NCBI GenBank assembly: GCA_016194705.1 | Contig: JACQAZ010000049.1 | Coordinates: 1-50,194 of the forward strand | Reading direction: 5' to 3' | Source: Elusimicrobiota bacterium | Lineage (GTDB): Bacteria > Elusimicrobiota > Elusimicrobia > UBA1565 > UBA9628 | DNA length: 50,194 bases | Shown: one piece after another, positions 47,066-50,194 of the stretch | Layout: every line of letters starts with the position of its first letter | Position numbering within the stretch: position 1 is the stretch's first letter | Position numbers and translations under genes: made by a program | The notes under the pieces: generated by a model | What the model was told of the DNA's origin: nothing | Database searches by the model: none | Seen by the model: only the letters and a program-made list of their open reading frames with translations

Positions 47066-47231
47066 CGGCGGTTTCGAATACTCCGTCACCGACGATGCCA
47101 TCCGGGAGCACCGGAAGCTCTCGGCCTGGGACAAGCTGCGCTGGCTGCGTCAGGCCAACGCCTTCATTTCGCGATTCGCCAGCGAGAAAGCCAAGCGCCT
47201 TCAGGAGCGCTTCCGGTCCGGTGATCTGTAA
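47046..47231 (+). CDS. Small partner protein of the nucleotidyltransferase
   Basis: A 61-residue, charged, helical protein (YSVTDDAIREHRKLSAWDKL, then RWLRQANAFISRF). Small proteins of this kind commonly sit directly next to DUF6036-type nucleotidyltransferases. It could be an antitoxin or cofactor; function unknown. ATG 47046 lies within the preceding gene. Confidence 0.65.
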   Translation: MKNEKTDGGFEYSVTDDAIREHRKLSAWDKLRWLRQANAFISRFASEKAKRLQERFRSGDL

Positions 47232-47265
47232 GATCTCTTCACCGTCCGAGCCGCAGACTTCCCCC

Positions 47266-47649
47266 CTACAACATCAGAATCTGCGGAAGGTGAGCGAAAT
47301 GCCGGTCTAAGGTCAGCAGGGGCAGGCCGTGCTGGACGGCCAGAGCCGCGATCCAGAGGTCGTTGGTCGGAATGGGAGTCCCCTGACGTCTTAGCTGCGC
47401 GAACAGCGCGGCAAAATGGTGCGTCGTCTGCTCATCCGTGCAAAGGACTCGCACGCGGGGCGAACCTAAGAATCCCGTCAGCTTCGCCTCGTTCTTCTTT
47501 CCCAGGGTCCCCGCCGCGAATCCCGCGCGCAGTTCGCCCACCACGATGAACGGGACGGAGATCTCGTCCGCCGCGCGGAGGAATTTCACGACCCTCTCCT
47601 CGCCCTCGGCGGCGGCGCGATAGGCGTTGGTATCGAGTGCGAGCCTCAT
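47266..47649 (-). CDS. PIN-domain toxin (VapC-like), second pair
   Basis: A 127-residue PIN-fold ribonuclease with Asp in LALDTNAYRA, Glu in IVVGELRAGF, Asp in PTNDLWIAALA and Asp in LTLDRHF. The TNDLWIAALA motif is typical of VapC. ATG 47649 overlaps the antitoxin stop (ATGA). Confidence 0.9.
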   Translation of the reverse strand: MRLALDTNAYRAAAEGEERVVKFLRAADEISVPFIVVGELRAGFAAGTLGKKNEAKLTGFLGSPRVRVLCTDEQTTHHFAALFAQLRRQGTPIPTNDLWIAALAVQHGLPLLTLDRHFAHLPQILML

Positions 47650-47888
47650 TTCCAGAGGCCCGGATCGACGGCCCGCTGTTCGGAGAGCGCCCGGTCGACC
47701 TCGGCGTCGGCGACCCAGGAGCCGAAGAAAGAATCGAGGTCACGATGGACCGCCGCCTCCGAGAGGCCCGCCCCGCGGGCCAGGACGTCGAGCAAGGTCC
47801 GATTGAGGCTCACGCGCAGGCGGCGGGCGGTGTCGCGCAGACGGCGGTCCATCTCCGCCGGAATGTTGCGCAAAGTGTATTGGACCAT
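47646..47888 (-). CDS. Antitoxin (VapB/FitA-like), second pair
   Basis: An 80-residue protein beginning VQYTLRNIPAEMDRRLRDTA and continuing RRLRVSLNRTLLDVLARGAG, a FitA/ribbon-helix-helix pattern, then an acidic tail (DLDSFFGSWVADAEVD). ATG 47888 has the Shine-Dalgarno AGAGG 4 nt upstream and lies after a strong promoter; the open frame further upstream is promoter sequence. Confidence 0.85.
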   Translation of the reverse strand: MVQYTLRNIPAEMDRRLRDTARRLRVSLNRTLLDVLARGAGLSEAAVHRDLDSFFGSWVADAEVDRALSEQRAVDPGLWK

Positions 47889-47938
47889 CTGCCTCTTTTT
47901 AATGCCTATAGTATAGGCTATAAATGCAGGCATGTCAA
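47889..47938 (-). promoter_or_regulatory. Promoter/operator of vapBC-like pair 2
   Basis: Minus strand: TTGACA (47938-47933), 17 nt, TATACT (47915-47910). A 15-bp palindrome with arms GCCTATA and TATAGGC (47904-47918) covers the -10, a typical autoregulatory operator. Confidence 0.8.
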
Positions 47939-48081
47939 GGGCCGACGTGAACGCTCTCGCGGCGAGCCTGTCCGTCGGATCTTGCATCGAATATAAAATA
48001 TGACACTGGATGATACCTAACATAAGTCCATTTAAGAGTGTTATTTATCATTAAGTAGTATTTATAGCTATTCAAGTTTGC
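47939..48081. other. Intergenic stretch between vapBC-like pair 2 and surface promoter 2
   Basis: No gene is supported here. Bases about 47985-48080 are strikingly A/T-rich against the genome background, with TATTTATAGCTATT-like tracts. The reading frames that cross it are unconvincing extensions of the vapB-like gene. The 348-bp gap between the coding regions otherwise holds the two promoters described separately. Confidence 0.6.
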
Positions 48082-48236
48082 GAAGTTGTTGCGAAACTTC
48101 CTTCGCAAACCCTTCCCCGAAAGTTCAGGAATCCGACCCAAATCCCCCCTACACTGTCGTACGCGCGCGCGGGCAGGCCCGCCCGCGCAGCGCGGGCGCA
48201 ACAATGAACGTTAAAACGAAAGCGAAGGAGACAGAG
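48082..48236 (+). promoter_or_regulatory. Surface-protein promoter 2 with upstream palindromic element
   Basis: The element at 48082-48108 matches the one at 41678-41704 in 22 of 27 positions. TACACT lies at 48151-48156, 42 bp after the element (43 bp in promoter 1), and TTCA sits 26 bp before the -10 start in both. A GC-rich stem (about 48167-48200) precedes the Shine-Dalgarno AAGGAG. Confidence 0.6.
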
Positions 48237-49214
48237 ATGCGGACCAAGAAAACCACCCTCAAACAGATCATCCTGCTGGCCCTGGGGCTCATCGCCTCGG
48301 GGCCTTTTGATGGACGGGCCGCCGGGCTGCGCACGCAGTTCGGCGAGGTCGTCCTGCGGCGGCTCAAGATCGGCCAGACCTACTCGATGCAGAAATTCCT
48401 CAACCTCCCGTATCGCGTCGTCAACACCGGCGACGAACCGGTGACCCTCAAGGTCGACATCATCTCGATCGCCACCGACCAGCTCAAAGAGGGCTACGAG
48501 CCGCTGCCCGACCTTTCCTGGGTCAAGCTCGACACGCGCGAGTTCCCCGTCCTCGATCCCAACCACGAGGCGGTCTCGGACGTGACGATCAGCATCCCCA
48601 ACGATTCGACGGTCATGGGGCGCCGCTTCCAGGCCAACATCTGGAGCCACACCCAGTCGCCCAAGGGCATCGTGGCGGTCGGCATGCTCTCGCGCCTGCT
48701 CATCCAAGTCGACAGCACGCCGCCCAGCGAAGAGGACAAGAAGTTCAAGCCCAGCGAGCACCGCGCGGCCAACATGGACTTTACGTTGTACCCCTCCGTG
48801 GGGCGGGCCGAGGACGTGCCGCTCGGGATCGACTATGACCTCAAGAAGGCGCAGAAGATCTCGGTCAAGCTCATCAACCCCAACGACGAGAAGATGCGCT
48901 TCCGGATCCAGTCGCTGCCGAACTGGGAGGCCAACCTCGAGCGTCCGAAGGGCTTCGTCGACGCCTACAACCCGAAGTGGCTGCGAGCCGCGTCGACCGA
49001 GGTCGAGGTCGAGGGCAACTCGCTCAAGGAGGTGCCGCTGATCGTCAACATACCGGACGAGAGCCAGCACTATCATCGCAACTTCTTCTTCGCCGTCGCC
49101 GTCGACGTGGCCGGCCAGGAGATCGCGGCGCGCGTCTTCTACAAGCTGATGGTGACGACCGTCGCGGCCCCGCCGCCGCAGCCCGCGCCGAAGAAGGACG
49201 AGAAGACAAAGTGA
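48237..49214 (+). CDS. Secreted beta-sandwich protein, DUF916-like
   Basis: A 325-residue protein with a signal peptide (LKQIILLALGLIASGP). Two Ig-like beta domains follow, about residues 40-175 (LPYRVVNTGDEPVTLKVDII, EAVSDVTISIPNDSTVMGRR) and 190-310 (KISVKLINPNDEKMRFRIQS, EVPLIVNIPDE). It ends in a Pro-rich, Lys-rich tail without a membrane anchor. The first domain recalls DUF916 (WxL-interacting) proteins; this is a resemblance only. ATG 48237 with AAGGAG is chosen over an earlier in-frame ATG at 48204. Upstream of two related small secreted proteins. Confidence 0.65.
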   Translation: MRTKKTTLKQIILLALGLIASGPFDGRAAGLRTQFGEVVLRRLKIGQTYSMQKFLNLPYRVVNTGDEPVTLKVDIISIATDQLKEGYEPLPDLSWVKLDTREFPVLDPNHEAVSDVTISIPNDSTVMGRRFQANIWSHTQSPKGIVAVGMLSRLLIQVDSTPPSEEDKKFKPSEHRAANMDFTLYPSVGRAEDVPLGIDYDLKKAQKISVKLINPNDEKMRFRIQSLPNWEANLERPKGFVDAYNPKWLRAASTEVEVEGNSLKEVPLIVNIPDESQHYHRNFFFAVAVDVAGQEIAARVFYKLMVTTVAAPPPQPAPKKDEKTK

Positions 49215-49242
49215 CCATGATCCTGAGGAACCCTAGGACCGC

Positions 49243-49923
49243 ATGAAGATTCGCCGGGCCGCCCTGAAGGCGCTGCTGCCGCTCCTGGCTTTGCTGGGAG
49301 CGGCGGCTCCGTCTTTTGGGGCGAGCTCGGCCACGCTCAACATCGACGTCACCATCACGGCCCCGCTCTCGGTGAGCGTGAACGCGGTCCCCAGCAGCAC
49401 GATGAGCGTGACCTGGAACACGGCGATCTCCAACCAGGAATTGCTCGCCGACGCGACCTCGACGATCAAGAACGACACCGGCGGCCTGACCACTAAGTGG
49501 GCGCTGTCCACGATCGCGAACTCCCTCAACACCGCCGGCAACTCCGAGACCTGGGCGGTCGCGACGGCGACCGCCGACGCGGTCACCGGCTTGCTCAACG
49601 TCGGCGACGACCAGTTTGCCGTCCAGGCGGTCTTCGGCTCGAGCCGGACTTTGACCTGCCCCGGCTCGGGCGCGGCTGACTGGAACAACGGCTCGGCCGC
49701 GCCGCTGACGACCTCTCCCGTCACATACAAGTCGACGATGTTCTCCGATCTTCTGCTCAACAACGACGGCACGCCCAAGCCCGACGTCTTCGTCGGCGCT
49801 CCGGACGGCCGCATGTTCGCGGGCAGCCAGAGGGCGCTGTGCTGGAGGATCATCGCGCCCAAGACGACGGCGACGAGGGACACACAGAACATACAGATCG
49901 TGGTGACGGCTCAATTGCCGTAG
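49243..49923 (+). CDS. Secreted beta protein, tandem paralog 1
   Basis: A 226-residue protein with a signal peptide (ALKALLPLLALLGAAAPSFG). The mature start, ATLNIDVTITAPLSVSVNAV followed by VTWNTAISNQELL, is shared with the next gene, defining a family. KNDTGGLTTKWALST recalls the WxL motif context of Gram-positive surface proteins (Trp-x-Leu), but this is not established. Two Cys could form a disulfide. Probably a surface or appendage subunit. It lies 28 bp after the DUF916-like gene. Confidence 0.65.
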   Translation: MKIRRAALKALLPLLALLGAAAPSFGASSATLNIDVTITAPLSVSVNAVPSSTMSVTWNTAISNQELLADATSTIKNDTGGLTTKWALSTIANSLNTAGNSETWAVATATADAVTGLLNVGDDQFAVQAVFGSSRTLTCPGSGAADWNNGSAAPLTTSPVTYKSTMFSDLLLNNDGTPKPDVFVGAPDGRMFAGSQRALCWRIIAPKTTATRDTQNIQIVVTAQLP

Positions 49924-49978
49924 AGGACTGATGAAAAATAGCTCGACGAAGTCAAAAGAGCCGCAAAGGAGACATGAA

Positions 49979-50194
49979 ATGAACAGCAAGAAGACAGTAT
50001 GGGCCGCGCTGGGGCTGCTGTCCCTGGCGCTGGGCTTGGGAGTGGGCAAGGCGCAGGCCGCGGCGGGCAACCCGTCGTACCTGAACATCGACGTGAACGT
50101 GACGGCGTCGTTGTCGGTGGCGGTCAATGGAGTCAACTCGAGCACGTACGGGGTGGTGACGTGGAACACGAGCTCCCCGAACCAGGAGTTCACG
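49979..50194 (+). CDS. Secreted beta protein, tandem paralog 2 (cut by window end)
   Basis: The first 72 residues are present: a signal peptide (VWAALGLLSLALGLGVGKAQ), then YLNIDVNVTASLSVAVNGVN and VVTWNTSSPNQEF, aligned with paralog 1. ATG 49979 has GGAG 8 nt upstream. The frame is open to the last base, so the gene continues beyond the window. Confidence 0.7.
   Translation, partial: MNSKKTVWAALGLLSLALGLGVGKAQAAAGNPSYLNIDVNVTASLSVAVNGVNSSTYGVVTWNTSSPNQEFT

Noticed and set aside
47889..48023. Longer vapB-like protein starting near 48023
   Set aside because: The extension would translate the -35/-10 and palindromic operator. ATG 47888 has a Shine-Dalgarno and the normal length.
40412..50194. 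Prophage or transposon
   Set aside because: No integrase, transposase, terminase, capsid gene or terminal repeats were found, despite fibre-like and toxin genes.

Overview
The window is GC-rich, densely coded chromosomal DNA from a Gram-negative (diderm) bacterium. The envelope genes point that way: a LolA-type lipoprotein carrier, a predicted outer-membrane protein, BatA/DUF58 proteins, DUF2723 membrane proteins and secreted repeat proteins. Gene content and style suggest an uncultured-type lineage such as Elusimicrobiota. That placement is inference; no marker here settles it. No prophage, insertion sequence, rRNA or CRISPR array was seen.

Layout. (1) 1-12.3 kb, plus strand: a TPR/tandem-AAA+ ATPase (cut by the window edge), a DUF58 protein, two large vWA membrane proteins and two DUF2723-TPR membrane proteins, mostly with 4-8 bp overlaps. 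(2) 12.3-13.8 kb: a minus-strand HTH regulator divergent from a secreted thioredoxin. (3) 13.8-25.5 kb, minus strand: an 11-gene run starting at a full-consensus promoter: rpsO, pnp, accB, ftsK, lolA-like, rodZ-like, pgsA, pgpA, an outer-membrane protein, a GT-C glycosyltransferase and an SGNH hydrolase. (4) 25.5-29.5 kb, minus: a hybrid histidine kinase, cinA and a DUF3467 gene. (5) 29.5-35.1 kb, plus: gmk, rpoZ, coaC, coaB (separate genes), a family-4 UDG, a methyltransferase and priA. (6) 35.06-35.34 kb, minus: tRNA-Glu(CUC) followed by two tandem putative small RNAs. (7) 35.3-40.4 kb: a basic-tailed hypothetical protein, tyrS, a FecR-domain protein, a methylmalonyl-CoA mutase catalytic subunit and a degenerate OmpR-type regulator. 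(8) 40.4-50.2 kb: an accessory region in which secreted repeat/beta-sandwich proteins alternate with four toxin-antitoxin-like pairs and a retropepsin-like protein.

Two regulatory observations stand out. First, at least twelve genes here begin 6-9 nt after a recognisable -10 hexamer, usually of the extended TGn type, and have no Shine-Dalgarno sequence. Operon-internal genes and genes with real leaders do have one. This indicates pervasive leaderless transcription. Second, the two short RNAs between priA and tRNA-Glu each have a TTGAC-N17-TACACT promoter and a tetraloop hairpin. Their predicted 5' ends read as antisense to tRNA 5' halves: copy 1 matches the adjacent tRNA-Glu(CUC) from the anticodon back through the D-stem, and copy 2 matches a tRNA with anticodon GUC (Asp). 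This is the best candidate in the window for an undescribed system.
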